From: JBJKRW01 sp046704445
Lineage (GTDB): Bacteria; Patescibacteriota; Microgenomatia; UBA1406; GWC2-37-13
Reading direction: 5' to 3'
Assembly (NCBI GenBank): GCA_046704445.1
Contig: JBJKRW010000029.1
Coordinates: 1 to 16,757 of the forward strand
Length of the DNA stretch: 16,757 nucleotides
Part shown: positions 1 to 6,700 of the stretch, one piece after another
Numbering within the stretch: position 1 is the first letter of the stretch
How the letters are laid out: the number at the start of each line of letters is the position of its first letter
Position numbers and translations under genes: made by a program
Notes under the pieces: model-generated
What the model was told of the DNA's origin: nothing
Seen by the model: the letters and a program-made list of their open reading frames with translations, nothing else
The model's database searches: none

Positions 1-369
1 TCAAGCGTCATGATCGGAGGGCTTTTTGCCGGATGCGACGAAAGCCCCGCCATGACATTTTACCGCAATAACAGGAAGTTTAAGCTTACACGGGGCATGG
101 CATCATTGATGGCGAATCGTGATCGTCAGACCAAAGACAGAACAGTGAAAAAAGATCTGAAAGACTATGCGGCGGAAGGCGTTGAAGCGGTCGTGCCGTA
201 CCGTGGTTCAGTAGGGGATCTGATACGGCAGATGATGGGCGGAGTACGTTCGGGTTTTTCCTATTCGGGCGCAAAAAACATTGAAGAACTGTGGAAAAAT
301 CATGAATTTATCCGCATTACGCAAAGTTCTCTGATCGAGTCCAAACCCCACGATGTTGAGGTTATGTAG
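1..369 (+). CDS. guaB: IMP dehydrogenase, C-terminal part (5' end outside window)
   Basis: Inosine-5'-monophosphate dehydrogenase oxidises IMP to XMP with NAD+, the committed step of GMP synthesis in the cytosol. The reading frame is open from base 1, before the first ATG at 10, so this is the last ~122 codons of a gene that starts outside the window. What remains matches the end of the IMPDH barrel: MIGGLFAGCDESPA corresponds to the usual 'GSMLAGTEESPG' segment, RGMASL to the flap start, and VPYRG, GGVRSGFSYSGAK and a final ESKPHDV to the classical C-terminal signature (VPY.G, GG(L/V)RSGM.Y.G, E.HPHDV). The usual flap residues Y-R-G are represented by LTRGMAS, and the rest of the flap is short. 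The gene is followed after 7 bp by the promoter of the next gene, so they are probably separate transcripts. The family assignment is firm; only the missing N-terminus is unseen. Confidence 0.95.
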   Translation, partial: SSVMIGGLFAGCDESPAMTFYRNNRKFKLTRGMASLMANRDRQTKDRTVKKDLKDYAAEGVEAVVPYRGSVGDLIRQMMGGVRSGFSYSGAKNIEELWKNHEFIRITQSSLIESKPHDVEVM

Positions 370-376
370 GAATATC

Positions 377-405
377 TTGACATGAGGCCTTTTTTGATCT
401 ATACT
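377..405 (+). promoter_or_regulatory. Sigma-70-type promoter, near-leaderless
   Basis: TTGACA (377-382), a 17-bp spacer and TATACT (400-405) form an almost perfect bacterial promoter. The expected transcription start, about 7 nt past the -10 box, falls at ~412, so the ATG at 414 would be essentially leaderless. The TTG codon at 405 is inside the -10 box and cannot be the start. Confidence 0.85.
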
Positions 406-413
406 TGCGCCAT

Positions 414-2150
414 ATGTCCGGGGGACGAGAGACAGCTTTATCGTTAGGCTCAAAATTGGGTCTTGATGCCGCTCCGAGTACGGTGCATCCGGCCGCGTAT
501 CTTTTTGAGAAGTCGGTTGACGACCCTCTTCATGTATTTAAATTCAGCACTTTGGAAATGCCTTCTTTTATGACTACTGAAAGCTGGGCGCCGTATATGC
601 GCTGGTTGGTGGGATTGGATAAGGGAAATCTGGATGAAGCGCTTTCACATTGTCAGGGAGAGTCTTCAATTGAAAAAGCCCGAGCACAGTTCCCTAGTTC
701 ATTTTTCAGATTTTTTTCCGGCGGAAGGTCGGAAAGTAATGCTCCTATATATAGAGTTACACATGATGACAAATCCGGAACCACTACTTACCGGTTTTTC
801 GCCGAAACGAAAAATGAACTATTTGGAACCAAAGAGATAACGGTCATTAAGTTACAGTATAAAGGGTCTGATTATTCACCGGAATCGGTAAAACTTACAA
901 GGCTTAATTTTGCCCCGGGAGATTCCGGACTCACAGGGAAGTCCGACAGAGCAAGAAGAACAGTGACCTATTTTGCGGATCAAAGAAGAATCCGTGACGA
1001 ACGCACTCTTGTGCGACGTGTTTCGGCAGGCGACGCATATACGGAAGAAAAAATGAATGCGGCATACGATTATTCCGGCTCAGACAGCGCTCCGCTTGTA
1101 CAACTTAATTGGGCATCTTCGGATCACACGGTACGGAGATACCAACCGGGTGCGGTACGGACGCTTTTTGCAGGAAAGCCCGGCATGATCGTTGATGAAA
1201 AAACAAAACAGGCAGAGGATTTGGTGGGTGAAACATTGCGGACCGTATTTCCGGTTGACACGCGTCTTGCCAAGGGGCTGAGGGAACAGGCAATCATGGA
1301 TTTCGACCACACAGACAACTTTCAGCCGAATGACTATCCGGCCCTTACCGCAGATCCAAAATGGAACTCCGTGATTACACACATGATACATCAGACTACA
1401 CAACTAAGTTTATCCCGGATGTTATCTTTGGCTGAAGGAGCGCTTGAGAGGTTTAATACCCATGAGGGGACGAGTACAATCATGGATTTACCCTCGGTGG
1501 TTTCAAGGTTTTTTTTGGAGGACGGATACTGTAGTCCGGACGAAGAAGTTTCCTTCAGGATTGAGAAACCTTCTCATACGGAGCAATTTGCCAGCGTTAC
1601 GTTTAATATTGAAAAACATCGGCCGGGCGCACGCAAAAGCCGCAAGGAGTTAATAATACATTATGGAGAACATAATAAAGTTACGAACATTGAGTTGATC
1701 CAGGAAGAAAAAGTGAAACCGGAAGAAGCGAAAAAAAGGAAACTAAAATGGCATGATACCGCAAAACGCCACGTAATCATCAATCTTGTAGAAGAAACAC
1801 CGTTGATTAATGATTACAGAACGGTTGATTATTATGATAATACTCTGTGGTTCGATGGAGAGGAAGGCATAGCTTTCGTTCCGGGTTATACAGGATATAA
1901 GGTGTCATATGTGTATTACAAGGGTTCCTGGCAATTGTTATACGCCCATAGGAAAAGTTATATGTTTGATGCCGATAAGAATCCGGTCGTATTTATCAAT
2001 ACTACGGCGCCTGAAGTTCATTTAGGAACAGATCCGGAAATGACAGACAGAAGAGAATTTATCGCACATAATGAAGCGGAAATACAGGCTGATTCCAGAC
2101 TTTTTTCGTTGGTGAAGGCGAGTCCGCCTGAACCGATACCTTCATTGTAA
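414..2150 (+). CDS. Orphan protein of ~578 residues, function unknown
   Basis: I do not recognise this protein. I place the start at ATG 414, because a TTG three codons earlier (405) overlaps the -10 box of the promoter at 377-405. The product is soluble and mixed in composition: no N-terminal signal peptide, no convincing membrane segment and no obvious repeats. The middle part (around residues 395-455) is rich in Lys and Glu and includes a charged stretch near KVKPEEAKKRKLKW. The last third is rich in aromatic residues, with many Tyr and Trp in short beta-like stretches (for example VSYVYYKGSWQLLYAH). The C-terminus ends in a Pro-rich tail, ASPPEPIPSL. It stands alone between guaB and an antisense tRNA gene, with its own strong promoter. 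Base composition resembles that of the neighbouring pyrimidine genes, so there is no sign of recent import. A lineage-specific CPR protein is the likeliest description; no function is claimed. Confidence 0.8.
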   Translation: MSGGRETALSLGSKLGLDAAPSTVHPAAYLFEKSVDDPLHVFKFSTLEMPSFMTTESWAPYMRWLVGLDKGNLDEALSHCQGESSIEKARAQFPSSFFRFFSGGRSESNAPIYRVTHDDKSGTTTYRFFAETKNELFGTKEITVIKLQYKGSDYSPESVKLTRLNFAPGDSGLTGKSDRARRTVTYFADQRRIRDERTLVRRVSAGDAYTEEKMNAAYDYSGSDSAPLVQLNWASSDHTVRRYQPGAVRTLFAGKPGMIVDEKTKQAEDLVGETLRTVFPVDTRLAKGLREQAIMDFDHTDNFQPNDYPALTADPKWNSVITHMIHQTTQLSLSRMLSLAEGALERFNTHEGTSTIMDLPSVVSRFFLEDGYCSPDEEVSFRIEKPSHTEQFASVTFNIEKHRPGARKSRKELIIHYGEHNKVTNIELIQEEKVKPEEAKKRKLKWHDTAKRHVIINLVEETPLINDYRTVDYYDNTLWFDGEEGIAFVPGYTGYKVSYVYYKGSWQLLYAHRKSYMFDADKNPVVFINTTAPEVHLGTDPEMTDRREFIAHNEAEIQADSRLFSLVKASPPEPIPSL

Positions 2151-2163
2151 TTACTTTGTCAAG

Positions 2164-2248
2164 TGGCGCGGGAGGGAGTTGAACCCTCATGAGAGTAAAC
2201 CCTCATAAGTTTTTGAGACTTACGCGTATGCCATTCCGCCACCGCGCC
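2164..2248 (-). tRNA. tRNA-Leu (anticodon CAA)
   Basis: Read on the minus strand, 85 nt fold as a class II tRNA. The acceptor stem is GGCGCGG with CCGCGCC, with A as discriminator (complement of T2164). The D-arm begins TGGCGGAATGGCA and includes the usual leucine-type loop. The anticodon stem TAAGT/ACTTA encloses loop CTCAAAA, giving anticodon CAA, which reads UUG. A long variable arm (GAGGGTTTACTCTC) precedes the T-arm (GAGGGTTCAACTCCCTC). The long variable arm and the CAA anticodon both fit leucine. CCA is not encoded; the sequence after the discriminator is CTT. Its first 17 nt plus ~40 nt of 5' flank are duplicated further upstream (2351-2407). No T-rich terminator follows the gene. Confidence 0.95.
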
Positions 2249-2288
2249 AATTGTATATCATCTATGCTCCCGCCTTCAGCGGGATTAA
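2232..2288. repeat. 57-bp direct repeat, copy 1 (contains tRNA-Leu 5' end)
   Basis: Identical to 2351-2407 except for one base (T2263 versus C2382). It spans the first 17 nt of the minus-strand tRNA-Leu, the AT-rich TATACAAT-containing flank, and a hairpin TCCCGC-CTTCA-GCGGGA (2268-2284). Confidence 0.95.
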
Positions 2289-2347
2289 CTGACAGTAATC
2301 CTCACTGCGCTTAATAAAACACGGCTTCGTATCGGAAACTGTCAGTT
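2287..2347. repeat. 61-bp segment bounded by 10-bp inverted repeats
   Basis: AACTGACAGT (2287-2296) and ACTGTCAGTT (2338-2347) are perfect reverse complements and bound the sequence lying between the two 57-bp direct repeats. The size and arrangement recall a miniature inverted-repeat element, but no transposase or target-site duplication is visible. Each arm contains the 7-mer TGACAGT, which recurs at other sites in this window. Confidence 0.55.
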
Positions 2348-2350
2348 GAA

Positions 2351-2407
2351 CATTCCGCCACCGCGCCAATTGTATATCATCCATGCTCCCGCCTTCAGCG
2401 GGATTAA
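2351..2407. repeat. 57-bp direct repeat, copy 2 (17-nt tRNA-Leu remnant)
   Basis: One mismatch to 2232-2288 at an offset of 119 bp. The copy carries only the 5' 17 nt of the tRNA (minus strand) and the upstream flank with the TCCCGC/GCGGGA hairpin (2387-2403). The rest of a tRNA body, expected at 2283-2350 if the whole gene had been duplicated, is absent. Confidence 0.95.
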
Positions 2408-2426
2408 TCCCGATCTGATCGGGATT
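2406..2426. repeat. Perfect 9-bp-stem palindrome
   Basis: AATCCCGAT and ATCGGGATT are separated by CTG, giving a stable hairpin on either strand directly beside direct-repeat copy 2. No T-run follows on the plus strand, so it is not a classical terminator in that direction. Confidence 0.7.
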
Positions 2427-2592
2427 GAACTTCCGCCGCCGCATAATATTTTATCTTTCGCTCGATTTTTCCGGGATTCAATCGACGTATCGGTCCGTAA
2501 ATTTCTTTTTCACTGTATATTATATCCGATCTTGCGGGGAAATTCCGCAGAAGCTTGTTTTGGAATACAGAAATAATTACCGTCTTTCTAAA

Positions 2593-2619
2593 CACTGTCA
2601 GAATCTGCACTTGACAGTG
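2593..2619. promoter_or_regulatory. Candidate operator: inverted repeat over the -35 box
   Basis: CACTGTCA (2593-2600) and TGACAGTG (2612-2619) are perfect 8-bp reverse complements separated by 11 bp. The right arm overlaps the TTGACA -35 box (2611-2616), so a dimer bound here would cover the promoter. The arms share TGACAGT with the inverted repeat at 2287-2347. Operator function is inferred from position only. Confidence 0.45.
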
Positions 2620-2639
2620 ACGTAAATTCGTTATATGAT
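2611..2639 (+). promoter_or_regulatory. Sigma-70-type promoter of leader/sRNA 1
   Basis: TTGACA (2611-2616), 17-bp spacer, TATGAT (2634-2639). The predicted start is ~2646, inside the motif ATTTCCGGAATG (2641-2652), which also follows the promoter at 3598-3626. Confidence 0.8.
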
Positions 2640-2645
2640 CATTTC

Positions 2646-2700
2646 CGGAATGTAGTTGTAAGACATCAACAAATTAGTCCCCAAACCGGGGATTTTTTTT
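2646..2700 (+). ncRNA. Short leader or small RNA, copy 1, ending in an intrinsic terminator
   Basis: A transcript from the 2611-2639 promoter would start near 2646 and reach a terminator hairpin at 2678-2700, giving ~55 nt. It shares with the element at 3633-3701 the start sequence ATTTCCGGAATG, the pre-hairpin sequence ATTAGTCCCC and the closing T-run; the middle differs. The ATG in the start motif (2650) is followed at once by TAG. The next gene's ATG lies 16 nt past the T-run, so this is either a stand-alone small RNA or an attenuator-type 5' leader of the 2716 gene. The exact 5' end is inferred from promoter spacing. Confidence 0.55.
2678..2700 (+). terminator. Intrinsic terminator in the leader of the 2716 gene
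   Basis: TCCCC (2678-2682) pairs with GGGGA (2688-2692) around the loop AAACC, followed by eight T (2693-2700). The stem is short but GC-only at its core. It sits between a strong promoter and the downstream start codon. Confidence 0.65.
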
Positions 2701-2715
2701 GGAGAAAAAACACGA

Positions 2716-3543
2716 ATGAGTGAACGATTACAAAGAATATTCATTTCCGGCGCGGCGAATAAACTTGAATATGCGGAAACATACGATTGGAAAGTATTAA
2801 ACGGGGATTATGCCGCCGCATCTTCAAAAAAAGAACATGCGCTGGATTGTTTTTTCGGCTTGCGTGTTGTTGAACCTCTTTTCAGAATACCCGATTTGAG
2901 ATCGACCGTTGCGACTCCTTTTCACGCCGCGGCAAATAAAGCGTTGGGTGTGCAGGAATATTTTGAGACACACCATTCTCCTTCTTTATACGGAGCGCAA
3001 TTCAGGGTAGGGGATACGCAGTTGGTCGTAAAATTTCCCTTTGAACAATATGCCTTGAAAAAACCCGGGTCAGAAGAAGACGTAAATACATTACTTCAAT
3101 TGTTTAAACGGGCTTCGGACAACGGTGCCACCGCGTATTATGTGACCGTGTTTGCGGACGGGACATTCGGGTCTGACGATCTGGTATTCAGATCGACCAA
3201 GCTTACATTGGGGACGGTTACTCCGGATCTGTCGTTGGGGTTGCTTGCGCATATTATTCGGGAAAACGGACATATTACCGGAGGCGTTGATGTTGTCGAT
3301 TTAAACATTCATGTAACGAAAAACGATGACAGAGTAAAAGCAAAGTTCAAGATATTTGCGCCTGTGGAAATACGGCATTTCGGAGCGTATTCAAACGGAA
3401 CATGGGAACATTTGGTGTTTATTACCGGTCTCAAAAGGATTTACGGTGCGGATATTCACATGGATAAAAAATTTGCCGTACAACATCAGGTGTTGAGTTC
3501 ACTGGTAAGGGGATTTCCTCATCATGCGATTTCAATTTCCTGA
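2716..3543 (+). CDS. Orphan protein of 275 residues, function unknown
   Basis: I recognise no family. The protein starts MSERLQRIF and ends HHAISIS; it is soluble, without a signal peptide or membrane helix. It alternates short beta-type stretches (FRVGDTQLVVKFPF, AYYVTVFADGTF, VDVVDLNIHVT, HLVFITGLKRIYG) with loops, suggesting an alpha/beta or beta-rich fold, and no catalytic motif stands out. The start is ATG 2716, with GGAG (2701-2704) as a plausible ribosome site 11 nt upstream. That site immediately follows the T-run of the terminator at 2678-2700, so expression from the promoter at 2611-2639 must read through that hairpin. The only other upstream signal is an inverted repeat over the same promoter. 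It ends 54 bp before the -35 box of the next promoter. A link to pyrimidine metabolism is suggested only by its leader resembling the one before the pyrimidine gene at 3756. Confidence 0.8.
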   Translation: MSERLQRIFISGAANKLEYAETYDWKVLNGDYAAASSKKEHALDCFFGLRVVEPLFRIPDLRSTVATPFHAAANKALGVQEYFETHHSPSLYGAQFRVGDTQLVVKFPFEQYALKKPGSEEDVNTLLQLFKRASDNGATAYYVTVFADGTFGSDDLVFRSTKLTLGTVTPDLSLGLLAHIIRENGHITGGVDVVDLNIHVTKNDDRVKAKFKIFAPVEIRHFGAYSNGTWEHLVFITGLKRIYGADIHMDKKFAVQHQVLSSLVRGFPHHAISIS

Positions 3544-3597
3544 TGTTTTATATGGGGCGGTATGAGAATATTTCATATATTATCATATCCGATCCGC

Positions 3598-3626
3598 TTG
3601 ACATCGGGAAACGAACTATGTAATAT
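3598..3626 (+). promoter_or_regulatory. Sigma-70-type promoter of leader/sRNA 2
   Basis: TTGACA (3598-3603), 17-bp spacer, TAATAT (3621-3626). The predicted start is ~3633, in ATTTCCGGAATG (3630-3641), the same arrangement as at 2611-2652. Confidence 0.8.
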
Positions 3627-3638
3627 CTTATTTCCGGA

Positions 3639-3671
3639 ATGAGTCAGAAGTTTAAACAAAAAAAATATTAG
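3639..3671 (+). CDS. Possible 10-residue leader peptide MSQKFKQKKY
   Basis: ATG at 3639 lies 6 nt after the predicted transcription start and opens a 10-codon frame, very rich in Lys, that stops with TAG (3669-3671) four nt before the terminator stem. A ribosome stopping there would cover the 5' arm of the hairpin, which is the geometry expected of translational antitermination. The corresponding ATG in copy 1 is followed directly by a stop, so the peptide itself is not conserved between the two elements. Whether it is translated is a guess. Confidence 0.25.
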   Translation: MSQKFKQKKY

Positions 3672-3675
3672 TCCC

Positions 3676-3701
3676 CGGGGGCCGAGCCCCCGTTTTTTTT
3701 T
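3676..3701 (+). terminator. Strong intrinsic terminator before the fused pyrimidine gene
   Basis: CGGGGGC (3676-3682) pairs with GCCCCCG (3686-3692) around the loop CGA, followed by nine T (3693-3701). It ends the transcript from the 3598-3626 promoter unless antitermination occurs. Confidence 0.8.
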
Positions 3702-3714
3702 GGGCATTTTTTGA

Positions 3715-3743
3715 TTACCGGATGACAGTTCCAACGTTATACA
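3715..3743 (+). promoter_or_regulatory. Weak candidate promoter for the fused pyrimidine gene
   Basis: TTACCG (3715-3720), 17-bp spacer, TATACA (3738-3743); the ATG at 3756 is 12 nt past the -10, as in other near-leaderless genes here. No Shine-Dalgarno is seen. TGACAGT (3723-3729), the 7-mer of the inverted repeats at 2287-2347 and 2593-2619, lies in the spacer. The -35 match is poor. Confidence 0.35.
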
Positions 3744-3755
3744 TTCCATAACATC

Positions 3756-6700
3756 ATGCAGGATATCACACTCAAAATAAACGGCAAAGCGAAACGTATC
3801 GGGTACAAAAAACATTTCGGAAATCTTCTTCGTTTGAACGAAAGCCTGGGAAAAGGTGCGAGCGAAAATTACGGCATAATGGGAGTGTATTATGCGGATG
3901 CGCCCGAAATAGTAGGAATTACGGGAGCATGCGAAAATGTCGATACGCTTTTCAAAGTATACAACCGGTCGAATCTTCCGCTTTTCTTTACTCAGACCGG
4001 GCAACTTGCACTGGAACAGGCGCTTCAGTCGTTCCACGGCGTATATACGGTTATTCATTCCGGACGGGACGAAGAAGAAGAAGATGAACGGCATCTGAGA
4101 CAATTCAGGTTGACCGAAGAGGAATTCGACTGTACATTGGCGGGTATGACGAGAAAGACATATGACGACGAGAAAATGTTTCAGGCGCTTCTTGACCATA
4201 TCCAGAAAACCGTCCATGCGATGATAAAAAAAGTTCTTGATACCGATATCCGGACTCTCGAAAATTATTACGGAAGGAATACGGAAAAACTGCAGCAGGC
4301 AATTAAAAAAGATTTTTACCGGATCAATTACGAAGAGGCGATTGAGTTGTTAAACAAACACGGATTTCCCAATCTGGTTTTCGGAGAAGATCTGAAAGCG
4401 GTTCACGAGGCAAAAATCGTCTCGCTTATGAACAAAAAAAAGGAAGAAATTCCTGTGTTTATTACCCGGTATCCGAAAGAAATTAAGTTTTTCAATATGA
4501 AGGTTTCGAATAAGGATTCCCGTGTTGTCTTGTCCGCGGATCTCATATTTCCTTATGCAGGTGAGGGGACGGGTTCGGCGGTTCGTGAGCACGACTTTGC
4601 AAAACTGAACGACCGTCTGCTTACTTCGACAATGTACAAACTTCACGTGAAACGCGGAGGAACCTATAAAGACTTTGAATGGTATCTGGACATCATGAAA
4701 CATAAGCGAACCGAACCGCATGCGGGGTACGGGATCGGAAACGAACGGGTTCTCCAGTATATTCTCGGTACTTCGGATATCCGCAACGTTTCGGCTTTTT
4801 CATTGATGAATATGCAAACCGGAGACTGGGATAGCCGAAAAACAGGGAAGCTTTCGATGTATATTCACAAGCGCAATATTCTTCTCAGCATAGGAAAAGT
4901 CTCTGACAAAAAATTTTTAATGCAGACTATCAAAACTCTTCAGCCGGATCGCTACGTGCTCTACGCAACAGAAAAAACCCACGCGTTTTTGAAAGAAAAC
5001 GGGATAAAAGCCACGCTTGTTTTCAAGATAAGCCAGCATAACAAAAAACCGAACATCAGCGATTTAATGAATCAGAGAATATTTGATATTGTCGTCAATA
5101 TTCCCAAACATCCGTACTCGCATACGCCCGAACATACGGACGGGTACCTGATCAGGCGCATGGCGGTTGATTCCGGGGTAACGCTTATTACCGACGTGAA
5201 AGTAGCACAGGCTTTGTTGGAAAAACTTTCTTCGGAAACGGTAAGTCAGTCAATTCAACCGAAGGATCTGCAAAAAGACGGAGAAGAGCAGAAAACTCCT
5301 TTCAGAAATTTAATGTATCAGGGAATTTCCGTTCCTCCTTTACAGTGGACTTACGATATCGGAAAATCATATGACTGGAATTATGATTTCGGTCCCAAAT
5401 TCAAGGGGGACTATCCGGACAGGTCTGCAAAACCTGCAAAAAAGTTTCTTTCATTCAGCGTAAATTCGCTGTTCGGGATTCCCGCCGGTCCGTTATTAAA
5501 CAGCAGGTGGATTGAAACCTATGCGAAACTGGGATTTGACATTCTTACCTACAAAACGGTCCGGACCAGAAGTTATTCCGCTCATTCAATGCCTCATATC
5601 CTGTATGTGGAAAAAAGAAATCCCCGATCACAGACGCAGGATTTTACGGGAAAACCTTATCTTTCCAAATACGATCAGCTCACCATTACCAATTCATTCG
5701 GGGTCCCGTCAAAAGACCCGGATGTGTGGCAGGAGGATGTGCAAAAGGCGCTTGGATCGATTTCCCAAGGGCAACTGATGATTGTCAGTGTGATGGGAAC
5801 GATCGAGGCCGCTAAAAATCAGAAAGCGTTCATTGACGATTTTGCAAAATGTGCGGGATTGGCGGTGGAAGCGGGCGCACCCGTCATAGAGGTCAATCTT
5901 TCCTGTCCGAACCTTCATACGGGCGGAATCGTCTGTTATGACGAAAAGTTGAGCGCGCTTATCTGCAGGGAAATAAAGAATGCGATTGGAAACATCCCTC
6001 TTATTGCGAAGATAGGATATTTTGCGGATGACAGATCGTTAAGGGATTTTGTCGTCAAAACCAATCCTTTTATTGACGGCATCGCCGCGATCAATACGGT
6101 GAAAGGTCAGATAACGGACGTGCAAAGAAAAAAAACCGCGATGCGTACGTTAAAAGTCAGCGGCGTGTGCGGAAGTTACATTAAGCCGTACGGTCTGGAT
6201 ATGGTAAAGCGGCTGGCGCAGATACGGAAAGATTGGAATATGAATTACGCGATTCTCGGTATCGGCGGGGTGACGTCGCCTGAAGATTACACGGAATATC
6301 TCGATACCGGAGCTGACGTAGTACAAAGCGGAACAGGCGCGATGATGGATCCTTATCTTGCCCATAAAATTTATGAAAAAGAGACGAATCAAAAAAACGA
6401 TTACCAAAACATGAAATCGGTGGGTTCGACTTTTTTCCAGTCACTGGGATCTACTTTAACGCTTGACGATTACAAAAAAATGTATTTTGAAATGGTTCTG
6501 CCAAAAAACCTTTCCGAAAGTAAACAAACCCTATTGATACACAATAAGCCTTTTGTATTGAAAAACGGGGAACAGGGGAGAAAAACATCCCATATCTATA
6601 TGAATCACCGGAATCCGATTTTTGTCGATGCATGGGACAGAAGACTGCTTGTTCATATGCTTGACGCAATTATCAGAGAGAAGATACAGGAAAAAGGAAA

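Larger units (their letters stand above)
2249..2715. other. Gene-free stretch with repeats, palindromes and a small transcribed leader
   Basis: No convincing protein gene is present. Short frames here are small, overlap palindromes and resemble no family I know. The left half (2249-2426) is a set of repeats: a 57-bp direct repeat, a 10-bp inverted repeat, two copies of a 6-bp-stem hairpin and one 9-bp-stem hairpin. The stretch from 2427 to 2590 shows nothing I can name. The right end (2593-2715) carries an inverted repeat overlapping a promoter, and a leader or small RNA ending in a terminator. Confidence 0.7.
3633..3701 (+). ncRNA. Short leader or small RNA, copy 2, upstream of the fused pyrimidine gene
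   Basis: The predicted transcript runs from ~3633 to the end of the T-run at 3701, about 69 nt. It matches copy 1 (2646-2700) in its first bases and in ATTAGTCCCC before the hairpin, while the spacer between is different and A-rich. It contains a 10-codon frame starting at the ATG of the start motif and ending at the TAG just before the hairpin. The start codon of the pyrimidine fusion gene is 54 nt downstream. It may act as an attenuator leader for that gene or as an independent small RNA. Confidence 0.55.

Noticed and set aside
405..413. TTG at 405 as start of the orphan gene
   Set aside because: The T at 405 is the last base of the -10 box TATACT, so the codon cannot be transcribed from this promoter.
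2249..2259. TATACAAT just upstream of tRNA-Leu (minus strand) as its -10 box
   Set aside because: It is so close that the transcript would start inside the mature tRNA, and no -35 box is found at the right spacing. The true promoter was not located.
2232..2426. Possible CRISPR array
   Set aside because: There are only two copies of a 57-bp repeat, one of which overlaps a tRNA gene; no regular spacers or cas genes are present.
2262..2444. A 60-codon minus-strand frame upstream of tRNA-Leu
   Set aside because: It translates the direct repeats and palindromes themselves, with no start signal and no recognisable product.
3573..4217. A 214-codon minus-strand open frame over the leader and start of the fused pyrimidine gene
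   Set aside because: It runs opposite to a strongly supported gene and across its promoter and terminator, and its translation is Phe/Arg-rich with no family resemblance: a shadow frame.
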